Origin: Tateyamaria sp. syn59
Lineage (GTDB): Bacteria; Pseudomonadota; Alphaproteobacteria; Rhodobacterales; Rhodobacteraceae
NCBI RefSeq assembly: GCF_007995245.1
Contig: NZ_VCBA01000007.1
Location: forward strand, 124,001 to 188,000
Reading direction: 5' to 3'
DNA: 64,000 nt
Part shown: positions 1 to 8,364 of the stretch, in pieces
Layout of the letters: each line of letters opens with the position of its first letter
Position numbering within the stretch: the first letter of the stretch is position 1
The notes under the pieces: generated by a model
Told to the model about the DNA's origin: nothing
The model's input: only the letters and a program-made list of their open reading frames with translations
The model's database searches: none
Position numbers and translations under genes: made by a program

Positions 1-437
1 CAGTGGGTGCTGCCCGCCACGTGCGCCGTTTCGGGATCGAACCGCAGATCGCATTCTGCTCGCAAAGCCAGTTCGGCAACCAGGGCGACGGCTCCGGCTG
101 GCGCCTGCGCGAAGCGATCCGCATGCTCGACGCGCAAGGCCACGACTTCTGCTACGAGGGCGAGATGAACATCGACACCGCACTTGATCCCGAGCTGCGC
201 AACCGCCTCTTTCCAGGCAACCGGATGGAGGGGGCAGCGAACGTTCTGGTCTTCGCCCATGCCGACGCAGCCTCGGGCGTACGCAACATTCTCAAGATGA
301 AGGGCGGTGGGCTGGAAGTGGGCCCGATCCTCATGGGCATGGGCAACCGCGCCCATATCGTATCCCCCTCCATCACGGCGCGCGGCCTTCTGAACATGTC
401 GGCTGTGGCGGGCACGCCGGTGGCGCACTACGGATAA
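1..437 (+). CDS. maeB: NADP-dependent malic enzyme, C-terminal phosphotransacetylase-like part (5' end cut)
   Basis: This is the last ~145 codons of a MaeB-type malic enzyme, which decarboxylates malate to pyruvate with NADP. The visible part matches the phosphate acetyltransferase-like C-terminal domain of bacterial malic enzymes, for example the stretch EGEMNIDTALDPELR near residue 51, followed by VLVFAHADAASG and the terminal GPILMGMGNRAHIVSP. That domain is thought to be regulatory in MaeB proteins. The reading frame enters from the left edge and ends in TAA, so the start lies outside the window. A stand-alone phosphotransacetylase (Pta) is the alternative; the pattern fits the fused malic enzyme better. 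Confidence 0.85.
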   Translation, partial: VGAARHVRRFGIEPQIAFCSQSQFGNQGDGSGWRLREAIRMLDAQGHDFCYEGEMNIDTALDPELRNRLFPGNRMEGAANVLVFAHADAASGVRNILKMKGGGLEVGPILMGMGNRAHIVSPSITARGLLNMSAVAGTPVAHYG

Positions 438-530
438 TGTGATCGACCTGTGAGTTGGAGGAGCGGCGGCGCAGTCCTATTTTTGGCCTGCGGTTCACGC
501 ACACCCCTCCAACTCAAAGGAAGCGCTCAC

Positions 531-791
531 ATGAAAATCCTCCTTCTGTCGTCGGCCGCACTCATGGCACTTTCCGCATGCGCGCAGGTCGTGTCCGAAG
601 AACGCGGCACGTTCAACTTCGACAACCGGACGTTCCCCGCGACCACCCGTGTCCTGCAAACCGGCGACAACACCTTCTCGCGGCGCACGATCGTCGTGGG
701 GGCGACACGCGTCACATGCTCCGCCACCGATGACCGCGATTGCGTTCAGGCCATCCGCGAACGCCGCAACCGGACCGACAGCGGGGTCTGA
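531..791 (+). CDS. Small secreted lipoprotein, function unknown
   Basis: The 86-residue product begins MKILLLSSAALMALSAC, a lipoprotein signal peptide with lipobox LSAC (modified Cys at residue 17). It should therefore be attached to the inner or outer membrane. The mature part is short, basic toward the end (RERRNRTDSG) and has two further cysteines that could form one disulfide. I chose the ATG at 531 because AAGGAAG sits at the right distance upstream; an in-frame start at 450 would put a long extension before the signal peptide. No family recognised. Confidence 0.7.
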   Translation: MKILLLSSAALMALSACAQVVSEERGTFNFDNRTFPATTRVLQTGDNTFSRRTIVVGATRVTCSATDDRDCVQAIRERRNRTDSGV

Positions 792-800
792 TGGCGCTAT

Positions 801-830
801 CGGGTCGCAAGGGACTTGCCCCTTGCCCCG
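801..830 (+). terminator. Stem-loop after the lipoprotein gene
   Basis: CGGG and CAAGGG at 801-813 pair with CCCTTG and CCCG at 820-830. The stem lies just after the lipoprotein stop codon. There is no T-run after it, so it may be a weak terminator or simply a 3' mRNA-stabilising hairpin. Confidence 0.35.
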
Positions 831-842
831 ATCCCCGCGTAA

Positions 843-866
843 CCCTTTGTCCCAAGACGCAAAGGG
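843..866 (+). promoter_or_regulatory. Hairpin overlapping the prpE ribosome binding site
   Basis: CCCTTTG at 843-849 pairs perfectly with CAAAGGG at 860-866 around a 10-nt loop. The right arm is also the Shine-Dalgarno sequence (AAAGGGAG) of the synthetase starting at 877, so the folded leader would hide it. Translational control is an inference. Confidence 0.4.
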
Positions 867-876
867 AGTATGGGCC

Positions 877-2766
877 ATGGGCTATCGCGCGGAATATGAC
901 AGCTGGAAAGCGGACCCCGAAGGATGGTGGATGCAGGCAGCGCAGGCCATCGACTGGTCCAAGGCACCGTCCGAGGCGCTCAGCCAGCGGGGCGAGAACC
1001 TCTATGAATGGTTTGCCGATGCCGAGGTGAACACGTGCTGGAACGCCGTCGACCGTCATGTCAAGGCGGGCCGGGGCGACCAGACCGCCATCATCTACGA
1101 CAGCCCGATCACCGGCGCAAAATCCAAAACCTCCTATGCGGAGCTGCAGACCCAGGTCGCGTCCCTCGCGGGGGCGCTCGTCGCCCAGGGCGTCACTATG
1201 GGTGACCGGGTCATCATCTATATGCCCATGGTGCCCGAAGCGCTCGTCGCCATGCTCGCCTGCGCCCGCATCGGGGCGATCCATTCGGTCGTGTTTGGTG
1301 GCTTTGCGGCAAATGAACTGGCTGTGCGCATCGACGATTGCACGCCCAAGGCGATCATCGCCGCGTCCTGCGGTCTCGAACCGGGGCGCACGGTCGAATA
1401 CAAGCCGCTCCTCGACGGCGCCATCGACCTGGCCTCCCACACACCCGATGTTTGCGTGATCCTTCAGCGCGACCAATGCCCCTGCGACCTCGGCCCCCGC
1501 GACGTGGACTGGAACGCCGCTCAAGAGGGCGTCACCCCTGCCGACTGCGTCCCCGTTCCGGGCAACCACCCAGCCTACATCCTCTACACCTCCGGCACCA
1601 CCGGCGCGCCAAAGGGCGTCGTGCGGGCCACCGCAGGCCACCTTGTGGCGCTGAACTGGACGATGAAAAACATCTACCAGATGAACCCGGGCGAGGTGTT
1701 CTGGGCCGCCTCCGACGTCGGCTGGGTCGTCGGCCACTCCTACATTTGCTACGCGCCGCTCATTCACGGCAACACAACCATCGTGTTCGAAGGCAAACCG
1801 GTCGGCACCCCCGACGCGGGCACCTTCTGGCGCGTGATCGAAGAGCACGACGTCAAATCCTTCTTCACCGCGCCCACCGCGATCCGTGCCGTAAAGCGCG
1901 AAGACCCCAAAGGCGAATACCGCGCCAAATACGACCTGTCGGGCCTGCGCGCGCTCTACCTCGCGGGCGAACGCGCCGACCCCGACACCATCGAATGGGC
2001 GCAGGACATGCTCGGCGTGCCGGTCTATGACCACTGGTGGCAGACCGAAACGGGCTACACCATCGCGGGCAACCCCGCAGGGCTCGAAGCGCTGCCGGTA
2101 AAAGTCGGCTCCCCCACCGTTGCGATGCCCGGCTATGACGTCCAAATCCTCGATGATGCGGGCCACCCCGTTGCCCCCGGCGAGTTGGGCGCCATCGCGG
2201 TCAAACTGCCGCTGCCGCCGGGCACGCTGCCGACGCTGTGGAATGCCGAAGATCGCTTCATCAAATCCTACCTCCACACCTTCCCCGGCTATTACGAGAC
2301 GGGCGATGCGGGCATGATGGACGAGGACGGCTACCTCTACATCATGGCGCGCACCGATGACGTCATCAACGTGGCAGGCCACCGGCTGTCCACCGGCGCG
2401 ATGGAGGAAGTTCTCGCAGGTCACCCGGATGTTGCCGAATGCGCGGTCGTCGGCGTCACCGACCAGCTCAAGGGGCAAAGCCCCGTGGGCCTTCTCTGCC
2501 TGACCACCGGCGTGAACCGCGCCCATGACGAGATCGTCGCAGAATGCGTCAAACGCGTCCGCGATCAGATCGGGCCGGTTGCCGCCTTCAAACAGGCGGT
2601 TGTGGTGGACCGCCTGCCCAAGACACGCTCCGGCAAGATCCTGCGCGGCACCGTCGTGAAAATTGCAGACAGCGAGACATTCAAGATGCCAGCCACCATA
2701 GATGACCCGGCCATCCTGGACGAGATCAAGGACGCGCTGCAAACCATCGGCTACGCCAAGGGCTAG
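877..2766 (+). CDS. prpE: Propionyl-CoA synthetase (propionate--CoA ligase)
   Basis: A 629-residue ANL-superfamily acyl-CoA synthetase that activates propionate with ATP and CoA. Visible motifs are the ATP-binding loop YTSGTTGAPKG near residue 236, the DHWWQTETG motif that closes the acyl pocket, the hinge region GDAGMMDEDGYLYIMARTDD, and C-terminal KTRSGKILRG with catalytic Lys587. Length and the WWQTETG signature fit acetyl/propionyl-CoA synthetases; the N-terminal YDSWKADPEGWW and the lower length relative to Acs favour PrpE. In marine roseobacters PrpE is also used to activate acrylate released from DMSP, which may matter given the lyase-like gene near 12.2 kb. The start is ATG 877 with AAAGGGAG upstream. 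Confidence 0.88.
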   Translation: MGYRAEYDSWKADPEGWWMQAAQAIDWSKAPSEALSQRGENLYEWFADAEVNTCWNAVDRHVKAGRGDQTAIIYDSPITGAKSKTSYAELQTQVASLAGALVAQGVTMGDRVIIYMPMVPEALVAMLACARIGAIHSVVFGGFAANELAVRIDDCTPKAIIAASCGLEPGRTVEYKPLLDGAIDLASHTPDVCVILQRDQCPCDLGPRDVDWNAAQEGVTPADCVPVPGNHPAYILYTSGTTGAPKGVVRATAGHLVALNWTMKNIYQMNPGEVFWAASDVGWVVGHSYICYAPLIHGNTTIVFEGKPVGTPDAGTFWRVIEEHDVKSFFTAPTAIRAVKREDPKGEYRAKYDLSGLRALYLAGERADPDTIEWAQDMLGVPVYDHWWQTETGYTIAGNPAGLEALPVKVGSPTVAMPGYDVQILDDAGHPVAPGELGAIAVKLPLPPGTLPTLWNAEDRFIKSYLHTFPGYYETGDAGMMDEDGYLYIMARTDDVINVAGHRLSTGAMEEVLAGHPDVAECAVVGVTDQLKGQSPVGLLCLTTGVNRAHDEIVAECVKRVRDQIGPVAAFKQAVVVDRLPKTRSGKILRGTVVKIADSETFKMPATIDDPAILDEIKDALQTIGYAKG

Positions 2767-2788
2767 GCGGATCAGGATCCGCCTTACG
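2766..2788. repeat. Intergenic palindrome ending in TTACG (family copy 1)
   Basis: GGCGGATC-AG-GATCCGCC followed by TTACG. It overlaps the TAG stop of prpE at its left end, and its TTA provides the TAA stop of the convergent cyclase gene. It probably acts as a shared bidirectional 3' end structure. It belongs to a family of variable-stem palindromes seen elsewhere in the window. Confidence 0.6.
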
Positions 2789-4322
2789 AGGCATCCCCAA
2801 ACACATGCACGGGCGCACTCAGCCCGCGCAACTCTACTGGGCCCAGATCGGTCAATCCGTTCTGGCCCTCTGCCACCTCATCCGTGACCATGATCGCGCG
2901 GTCATGGCCCTTGCCTGCCTCGCACAACCGCGCCGCTACATTCGCAGCCAGCCCGATGACGGTGAAATCCAGCCGCGTGCTCGACCCGATATTGCCATAG
3001 GTCACCCGACCGAAGGCGATGCCGATGGCACAGGATGTCCGCGCCGTGGCATCGTCCGCCGACACCTGGTCGACAACCGCCCGTGCCGCATCCAGGGCTG
3101 CCGCACAGGCTGCCGCCGCATCTTCACCAGCGGGAAACACGGCCAGCACCGCATCCCCGATAAACTTCAACACCTCGCCGCCGCGCTGATCGACGATGTT
3201 CGACGTGATCTCCAGAAACGCATTCAACAGCGCGATATATTCATCCCGCGGCAATTCCTGCTCCAACCGGGTGGAGCCGCGCAGATCACAGAACATGATC
3301 GCGGCATCAATCTCGTCCCCATCGCCGCGCCGTATCTCGCCGCCCAGCACGCGCGCGCCCGACCGCTTGCCCACATAGGTCTCCAGGAGCGCCTGCGCAT
3401 TCTCGCGCTGCATAAACACTTCGTAGTAGCGGCTGATCACGGTCGCACATTCAAAGACCAGCCCGAGATTCTCGGTTGTAAACCCGTCCGGGTGGTCGGA
3501 GGTCAGCGTCAGCACATTCGTCCGCCCATCGGAAAAGGGCAGGGGCATGGCCACATAATCCGTCGCCCCTTCGGCCCGCAGATCGTCCATGATTGGAAAG
3601 CGGGACGCCTCATCCGTGTCCGCCAACCGCTGCCGCACCCCGCCCAAGCCGTTCGACACATGCTGGAGCGGGCTGTTCACAAAGCCCGGAAACTGGTGAA
3701 TGTCGTAGGATGGGCTAAAGGTCCGCAGCTCGTCACCCTTAGCCCGCCAGATGTAATTCTTGCCCGCAATCATCGGATGCAGCGACCAGATCAGGATCGA
3801 CAGGCGCGACACCGCGATCCCGTTCTCCCGCATCTTGGCGGCCAGCGCGCGGGTGAACGTCTCGGGGTCCGGTACCGCGCCCGCCTCGCGCATCAGCCAA
3901 TCGACCAGCGGCCCCGTGATGCTGCCATCGCGCCCCGTCTCCACCGCGTTCCGCCCCAGATCGACGCGGGTTGCAGCCTGCGGCATGAAGCCGACGAATC
4001 CCTGAATGTCCTTGCTCTCAGGCAGGGCCGAGACATAGCTCCACACCCCGTTTTCGATGGTTCCGCTGTCCAGCATCACGTCGTGATAGCTGGCCGTCCC
4101 CTTGAACGGGCAAAAGGTTTGAAGATCCGTCTTCGGCCCCAGCGGCACGCGAATATCCTCGCGTGGAACATAGATCGCGACCGGCAGCCGGGTTTCGTAC
4201 ATGGCGCGGGCGCGCGTCGTTTCGGCAAGCAGTATGTCATTGTGGAAGATGCGCACCGGATGCGGCAGCGGCACCACGTCAATGCGGTAGCCCGGCTGGG
4301 CAGGGGCGTCATCAAGGCTCAT
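2784..4322 (-). CDS. DUF427 domain-class III adenylate cyclase fusion protein
   Basis: 512 residues in three parts. Residues about 21-115 match DUF427 (YVPREDIRV, CPFKGTASYHDV, GVWSY). Residues about 135-310 look like the sensory middle region common to roseobacter cyclases. Residues 335-505 form a class III nucleotide cyclase domain. Metal ligands Asp346 and Asp390 are present, as are Lys386 (adenine recognition) and Asn461/Arg465 (transition state). The usual Asp at the second purine-specifying position is Leu458. It is predicted to make cAMP and to be cytosolic, with no membrane segments. The DUF427 fusion suggests the cyclase is tuned by whatever DUF427 senses. The start at ATG 4322 is plausible but has no strong ribosome site. 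Confidence 0.8.
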   Translation of the reverse strand: MSLDDAPAQPGYRIDVVPLPHPVRIFHNDILLAETTRARAMYETRLPVAIYVPREDIRVPLGPKTDLQTFCPFKGTASYHDVMLDSGTIENGVWSYVSALPESKDIQGFVGFMPQAATRVDLGRNAVETGRDGSITGPLVDWLMREAGAVPDPETFTRALAAKMRENGIAVSRLSILIWSLHPMIAGKNYIWRAKGDELRTFSPSYDIHQFPGFVNSPLQHVSNGLGGVRQRLADTDEASRFPIMDDLRAEGATDYVAMPLPFSDGRTNVLTLTSDHPDGFTTENLGLVFECATVISRYYEVFMQRENAQALLETYVGKRSGARVLGGEIRRGDGDEIDAAIMFCDLRGSTRLEQELPRDEYIALLNAFLEITSNIVDQRGGEVLKFIGDAVLAVFPAGEDAAAACAAALDAARAVVDQVSADDATARTSCAIGIAFGRVTYGNIGSSTRLDFTVIGLAANVAARLCEAGKGHDRAIMVTDEVAEGQNGLTDLGPVELRGLSAPVHVFGDAS

Positions 4323-4530
4323 CAGCGATCCCTTTCTATGCCCTTCAATATGGACGCAAGACGCGGAACCACCAAGGGCGCCAGACGCATACCGGACAAC
4401 CGCAGGCCCTTGGCCGTCAGCATGTTAATTTTTCATGGAGTTTCGGTAAACGCACCGCGCATTGGCGCAAGTCATTGAAAGGGAGTGCAAATCACAGAAG
4501 GGTAAAGATCTGGAAAATGCCCCGAAGGGC

Positions 4531-4548
4531 TTGTCCCCGCGGGGACAA
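4531..4548. promoter_or_regulatory. Perfect 18-bp palindrome between csbD-like and cyclase genes
   Basis: TTGTCCCCG-CGGGGACAA is a perfect dyad located 26 bp past the end of the CsbD-like gene and about 210 bp upstream of the cyclase start, both on the minus strand. It could be the csbD terminator stem or an operator for the cyclase. There is no clear T-run on either side. Confidence 0.45.
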
Positions 4549-4573
4549 ATCCCGCGGAGACAGCGCTCACGCC

Positions 4574-4783
4574 TCAAAATTTGGATTTACTCTCGGCAAT
4601 AAAGGCGTCGATCTGGCTCTCCGCCTCGTCTTTTGCGACGCCGTACCGTTCCTGGATCTTGCCCGCCAGCTGTTCGCGGTTGCCCTCGGCCTCTTGCAGA
4701 TCGTCGTCGGTCAGCTCGCCCCATTTCTCCTTCATGGAGCCTGTCATCTGCTTCCAGTTTCCTTTGATCGTGTCCCAGTTCAT
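4574..4783 (-). CDS. CsbD family stress-response protein
   Basis: A 69-residue, highly charged protein starting MNWDTIKGNWKQMTG, the classic CsbD-family N-terminus, followed by a KWGELTDDDLQ helix and a C-terminal helix rich in Glu and Lys. CsbD proteins are abundant small cytosolic proteins induced by general stress; the molecular role is not established. The start at 4783 is preceded by AGGAGA. It stands alone, with its own downstream palindrome. Confidence 0.85.
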   Translation of the reverse strand: MNWDTIKGNWKQMTGSMKEKWGELTDDDLQEAEGNREQLAGKIQERYGVAKDEAESQIDAFIAESKSKF

Positions 4784-4849
4784 GGTCGGTCTCCTGTGCG
4801 TGTGCGGTTCACTGACCCAACGCCAAAAGGCCATTCCCGTTCCCTGAAA

Positions 4850-6469
4850 TCACAGATCAGCGGCCGTCTTTCGTAACTCGAATTTCTGGATCTTCCCGGT
4901 CGAGGTTTTGGGTAGTTCCTGAAAGACGACCTTCTTCGGCGCCTTGAACCCGGCCAGTGTCTCGCGGGAAAACGCAATCAGATCTGCCTCACTCGGGCTT
5001 GCCCCCGGCTTAAGCTCGACAAAGGCGCAAGGCACCTCGCCCCATTTCTCATCCGGTTTCGCCACGACAGCCGCCAGGTTCACGTCCGGGTGCCCCATCA
5101 GCACGCCCTCCACCTCGACGGAGGAAATATTCTCGCCCCCCGAAATGATGATGTCCTTGGCCCGGTCCGCGATCTGGATGTACCCGTCCGGATGCTGGAT
5201 CGCGATGTCGCCGGAATGAAAGTACCCGCCCGCAAACGCCTCTTCCGTCGCATCCGGGTTCTTCAGATACCCTTTCATAACCGAGTTCCCGCGGATCATG
5301 ATCTCGCCCTGCGTCGCACTGTCCATCGGCACCTGCGCCATGTCGGCGTCCATGACGGTGATATGCTCCATCATGGGAAACGCCACGCCCTGCCGCGCCT
5401 TGATCGCCGCCGTATCTTCGGCCCCGTCCCACGCGCTCTTCCACAAACACTCGGTCACGTGGCCATAGGTCTCGGTCAGCCCGTAGACCTGCGTAACGTT
5501 GAAGCCGAGCGCCTCGATCTTCGCCAGCGTCGCAGGGGCAGGGGGGGCGCCAGCGGTGAACACTTCGACCCGGTGGTCAAAGGTGCGCCGGTCCTCGTCC
5601 AGCGCGTTCACGATCATGTTCAGCACGATAGGCGCGCCGCCGAAATGGGTGACGCCATCGTAGTGGATGGCATTGTAGATGGCTGTCGCCGTCACGTCCC
5701 GGCAGCACACCAGCGTGCCGCCAACCAGGGGCATCATCCACGTGTGGTTCCAGCCATTGCAGTGAAACAGCGGCACAATTGCCATGAACACCGGGTGCAG
5801 CACCATGCGCCACGACACCACCGTGCCCATCGTCATCAGATAGGCCCCACGGTGGTGATAGACGACGCCCTTTGGCCGCCCCGTCGTGCCGGATGTATAG
5901 TTGAGCGACAGGCTCTCCCACTCGTCCTCGGGCATGATCCAGTCAAAGGATGGATCGCCCGACGCCAACAGATCATCATAGGTTTGATGCCGCCCCGACG
6001 CGGGGAAACCCGCATGGGGGTCCGGGCACTCGATCAATTTCGGCGCAACGCCTTCCATCGCCTCGGCGGCGGCTTCCGCCAACTCCAGAAACTGCGGATC
6101 GACCAGCACCACCTTCGCCCCGCCGTGGTCGAAGATGTAGGTGACCGTATCCACATCCAGCCGCGTGTTGATCGTATTCAGCACCGCCCCGCAGGCAGGC
6201 ACGCCGAAATGTGCCTCGGCCTGCGCGGGCAGGTTGGGCAGCAGGGTCGCCACAACATCGCCGGGCGCAACGCCCAAGCCCACCAGACCAGAGGCCAGAC
6301 GCGAACAGCGCGCGTGATACTCGGCATAGGTGACGCGATGCGCGCCGTAGATCACCGCCGTCCGCTCGGCAAAGACCGAGGCCGCCCGTTGCAGGTGTGA
6401 CAGAGGCGTCAGAGGAACATAGTTCGCAGGCGTCTTGCCCAGGCCCGTTTCATCTGCCATCCAACCCAT
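4850..6469 (-). CDS. Acyl-CoA synthetase (medium-chain / DmdB-like AMP-binding enzyme)
   Basis: A 539-residue ANL-superfamily ligase. It shows the ATP loop NYTSGTTGRPKGVVYHHRG, the A5 motif VYGLTETYG, the hinge FHSGDIAIQHPDGYIQIADRAKDIIISGGENIS and the C-terminal KTSTGKIQKFELR with the catalytic Lys. Length and the YHHRGAY motif place it with the short/medium-chain acyl-CoA ligases that include the methylmercaptopropionyl-CoA ligase DmdB; sequence alone does not settle the substrate. I chose ATG 6469 because GGGGAGGA lies immediately upstream; an ATG at 6484 would overlap that ribosome site. Transcribed alone, divergent from the permease gene. Confidence 0.82.
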   Translation of the reverse strand: MGWMADETGLGKTPANYVPLTPLSHLQRAASVFAERTAVIYGAHRVTYAEYHARCSRLASGLVGLGVAPGDVVATLLPNLPAQAEAHFGVPACGAVLNTINTRLDVDTVTYIFDHGGAKVVLVDPQFLELAEAAAEAMEGVAPKLIECPDPHAGFPASGRHQTYDDLLASGDPSFDWIMPEDEWESLSLNYTSGTTGRPKGVVYHHRGAYLMTMGTVVSWRMVLHPVFMAIVPLFHCNGWNHTWMMPLVGGTLVCCRDVTATAIYNAIHYDGVTHFGGAPIVLNMIVNALDEDRRTFDHRVEVFTAGAPPAPATLAKIEALGFNVTQVYGLTETYGHVTECLWKSAWDGAEDTAAIKARQGVAFPMMEHITVMDADMAQVPMDSATQGEIMIRGNSVMKGYLKNPDATEEAFAGGYFHSGDIAIQHPDGYIQIADRAKDIIISGGENISSVEVEGVLMGHPDVNLAAVVAKPDEKWGEVPCAFVELKPGASPSEADLIAFSRETLAGFKAPKKVVFQELPKTSTGKIQKFELRKTAADL

Positions 6470-6545
6470 ATCTGTCCTCCCCATGACGCAGCGCGCAGTG
6501 ATGTTGCGCCGTTATGGCGAGTGGCGCAACCAATGGAAAGACCCG

Positions 6546-7460
6546 ATGACGCCCACCGCATCCCACCGCCCCACAGCGGCTGCGCTGAACATGGTGGGCG
6601 CCATGGCGGTGATCGGGGCCATCGACATCTACGTGGCCGTTATCGCGCAGACAATCTCGCTCTGGCAGTTCCTGATCATGCGGCTTGTGCTGGCGGCTCC
6701 CCTCGTACTGGCGCTGTCGGCCATGGGCTTCGGCACGGTGCGTCCCCGCAGGATCGGCGCGGTGGCCTTTCGCTCCACCCTGATCGCGACAGGCATGTTC
6801 TGCTATTTCGGCGCGCTTGCCTTCATGCCCATCGCCATGGCGCTGGCGGGGCTCTTCACCTCGCCCATCTTCGTGCTGCTGCTCACCGCCTTTGTCCTGC
6901 GTCAACGGATCGGGGCGTGGCGGATCATTGCGGTGGCCGTCGGATTCCTGGGTATCCTCGTGGTCCTCGGTCCCTCAGGCGGCAGCCTGGGCTGGGTGAT
7001 CGTCCTGCCGGTGCTGGGCGGGATGCTCTATGCCTCGGGTGTCGTGGCGACACGGGCGCTCTGTGAAGGCGAAAGCACGCTGACCCTGCTCCTTGGCATC
7101 TTCGTGGCCCAGGGCGCGCTGGGCACGGTGGCCCTCGTCACCATCACAGCCCTGCAACCCGAGGTCGGCGCGGGCGGCATGGCCTTCCTCACCCGCGGCT
7201 GGGTCTGGCCGATGGACGAGGCGTGGCCCTACCTCCTCCTTCAAGTCTTTGGTTCCGTGCTGGGCGTGAGCCTTCTGAACCGCGCCTACCAATTGGGTGA
7301 GGCCAGCCACGTGGCGGTGTTCGAGTATTCAGTGATGATCTTCGGCCCCTTCTTTGGCTGGTGGCTGCTGGGCCAGCCGGTCACGTGGATGCAGGGGCTT
7401 GGCATCGCGCTGATTGCCAGCGCCGGGATCATCATCGCTATTCGCAGCGCGCAAGCCTGA
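6546..7460 (+). CDS. EamA/DMT-family permease
   Basis: About 304 residues with ten hydrophobic segments arranged as two EamA repeats, typical of drug/metabolite transporters that export amino acids or other metabolites across the inner membrane. The C-terminal repeat contains the usual EASHVAVFEYSVMIFGPFFGWWLLG helix pair. The start at ATG 6546 (GGAAAG upstream) gives a normal length; in-frame upstream starts at 6435 or 6483 would overlap the divergent acyl-CoA synthetase and add a basic extension. Substrate unknown. Confidence 0.8.
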   Translation: MTPTASHRPTAAALNMVGAMAVIGAIDIYVAVIAQTISLWQFLIMRLVLAAPLVLALSAMGFGTVRPRRIGAVAFRSTLIATGMFCYFGALAFMPIAMALAGLFTSPIFVLLLTAFVLRQRIGAWRIIAVAVGFLGILVVLGPSGGSLGWVIVLPVLGGMLYASGVVATRALCEGESTLTLLLGIFVAQGALGTVALVTITALQPEVGAGGMAFLTRGWVWPMDEAWPYLLLQVFGSVLGVSLLNRAYQLGEASHVAVFEYSVMIFGPFFGWWLLGQPVTWMQGLGIALIASAGIIIAIRSAQA

Positions 7461-7461
7461 T

Positions 7462-7488
7462 GCTTCATTGTTCCCCAAATATGCATGC
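7462..7488 (-). repeat. Dispersed intergenic repeat, copy A
   Basis: On the minus strand this reads GCATATTTGGGGAACAATG, which recurs with one change (GCATATTTGAGGAACAATG) at 46789-46809 on the plus strand. It lies directly after the permease stop codon. Confidence 0.55.
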
Positions 7489-7527
7489 ACCGGTGGACGC
7501 GGCCGCAGGTGCGGATAATCTGGACGC

Positions 7528-8169
7528 ATGATCCTCAGCACCGGACGCAAATACATCTTCATCCACGCCCCAAAAACCGGTGGCACGGCCATGGCACTGG
7601 CGTTGGAAGACCGGGCCATGAAGGACGATATCATGCTCGGCGATACGCCCAAGGCCATGAAACGCCGCCGCCGCGTGAAGGGTGTCCAAACGCGCGGGCG
7701 GCTGTGGAAGCACTCAACACTGGCCGACATCGACGGGCTGGTGCCCAGCCTTGACGGGCTCTTCGCCTTCACGCTTGTGCGCAACCCGTGGGACCGGATA
7801 GTCAGCTACTACCACTGGCTGCGGGAACAGGACTTTGATCACCCGGCCGTGGCGTTGGCGCAGCAGATGGAGTTTGTCGCGTTCGCCTGCGCGCAGCACA
7901 CGCGGTCGTCGATGCGCGCCAGCCCGGCGCGCTACTACATGACAGACGCGCAGGGGCGCGAGCGTTGTGACCTCTACATCCGGCTCGAGCATTTCGAAGA
8001 GGACGCGGCACCGCTCTGGGACCACCTCGGCTTCGCGCTGACGCTGCCGCACGTCAACCGGTCCAGGCGCGATCCGGACTACACGGGCTATTACACGGAT
8101 GCCGCGCGCGCCGCTGTCGCAGAAGCCTGCGCTGAAGACATTGAAAGATTCGGCTACTGCTTCGACTGA
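7528..8169 (+). CDS. Sulfotransferase family 2 protein
   Basis: 213 residues with the PAPS-binding hallmarks of cytosolic/Golgi-type sulfotransferases: FIHAPKTGGTA near residue 11 (5'-phosphosulfate loop) and LVRNPWDRIVSYYHW near residue 83 (3'-phosphate site), followed by IRLEHFEED. It should transfer a sulfo group from PAPS to a hydroxyl, possibly on a surface glycan, but no acceptor can be read from the sequence. It starts at ATG 7528 and is followed by 200 bp of non-coding DNA. Such genes are usually scattered singly in roseobacter genomes, as here. Confidence 0.8.
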   Translation: MILSTGRKYIFIHAPKTGGTAMALALEDRAMKDDIMLGDTPKAMKRRRRVKGVQTRGRLWKHSTLADIDGLVPSLDGLFAFTLVRNPWDRIVSYYHWLREQDFDHPAVALAQQMEFVAFACAQHTRSSMRASPARYYMTDAQGRERCDLYIRLEHFEEDAAPLWDHLGFALTLPHVNRSRRDPDYTGYYTDAARAAVAEACAEDIERFGYCFD

Positions 8170-8364
8170 GGCGCCGCATTCTCTCGCATTTGACGAAAAT
8201 TGTTCGCAATCACGGGCCAATGTCACGTGCTCAGGGCGATTGGAGCAGAGACGGTCCACAATGCCAAACTTCCGCCCTGTTCGTGGCCCGTCTTGGCCGC
8301 GGGAATCACTTCAATTGTCCCTATCGAACGCAAACCGGCGCGCTGCCAGCGCCGCACCATGGGG

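Noticed and set aside
712-2742. 676-codon open frame on the minus strand opposite prpE
   Set aside because: It is antisense to a gene with clear synthetase motifs and has no recognisable domain; long antisense frames are common in GC-rich DNA.
5090-6400. 436-codon plus-strand frame opposite the acyl-CoA synthetase
   Set aside because: His- and Arg-rich composition typical of antisense translation; no domain or ribosome site.
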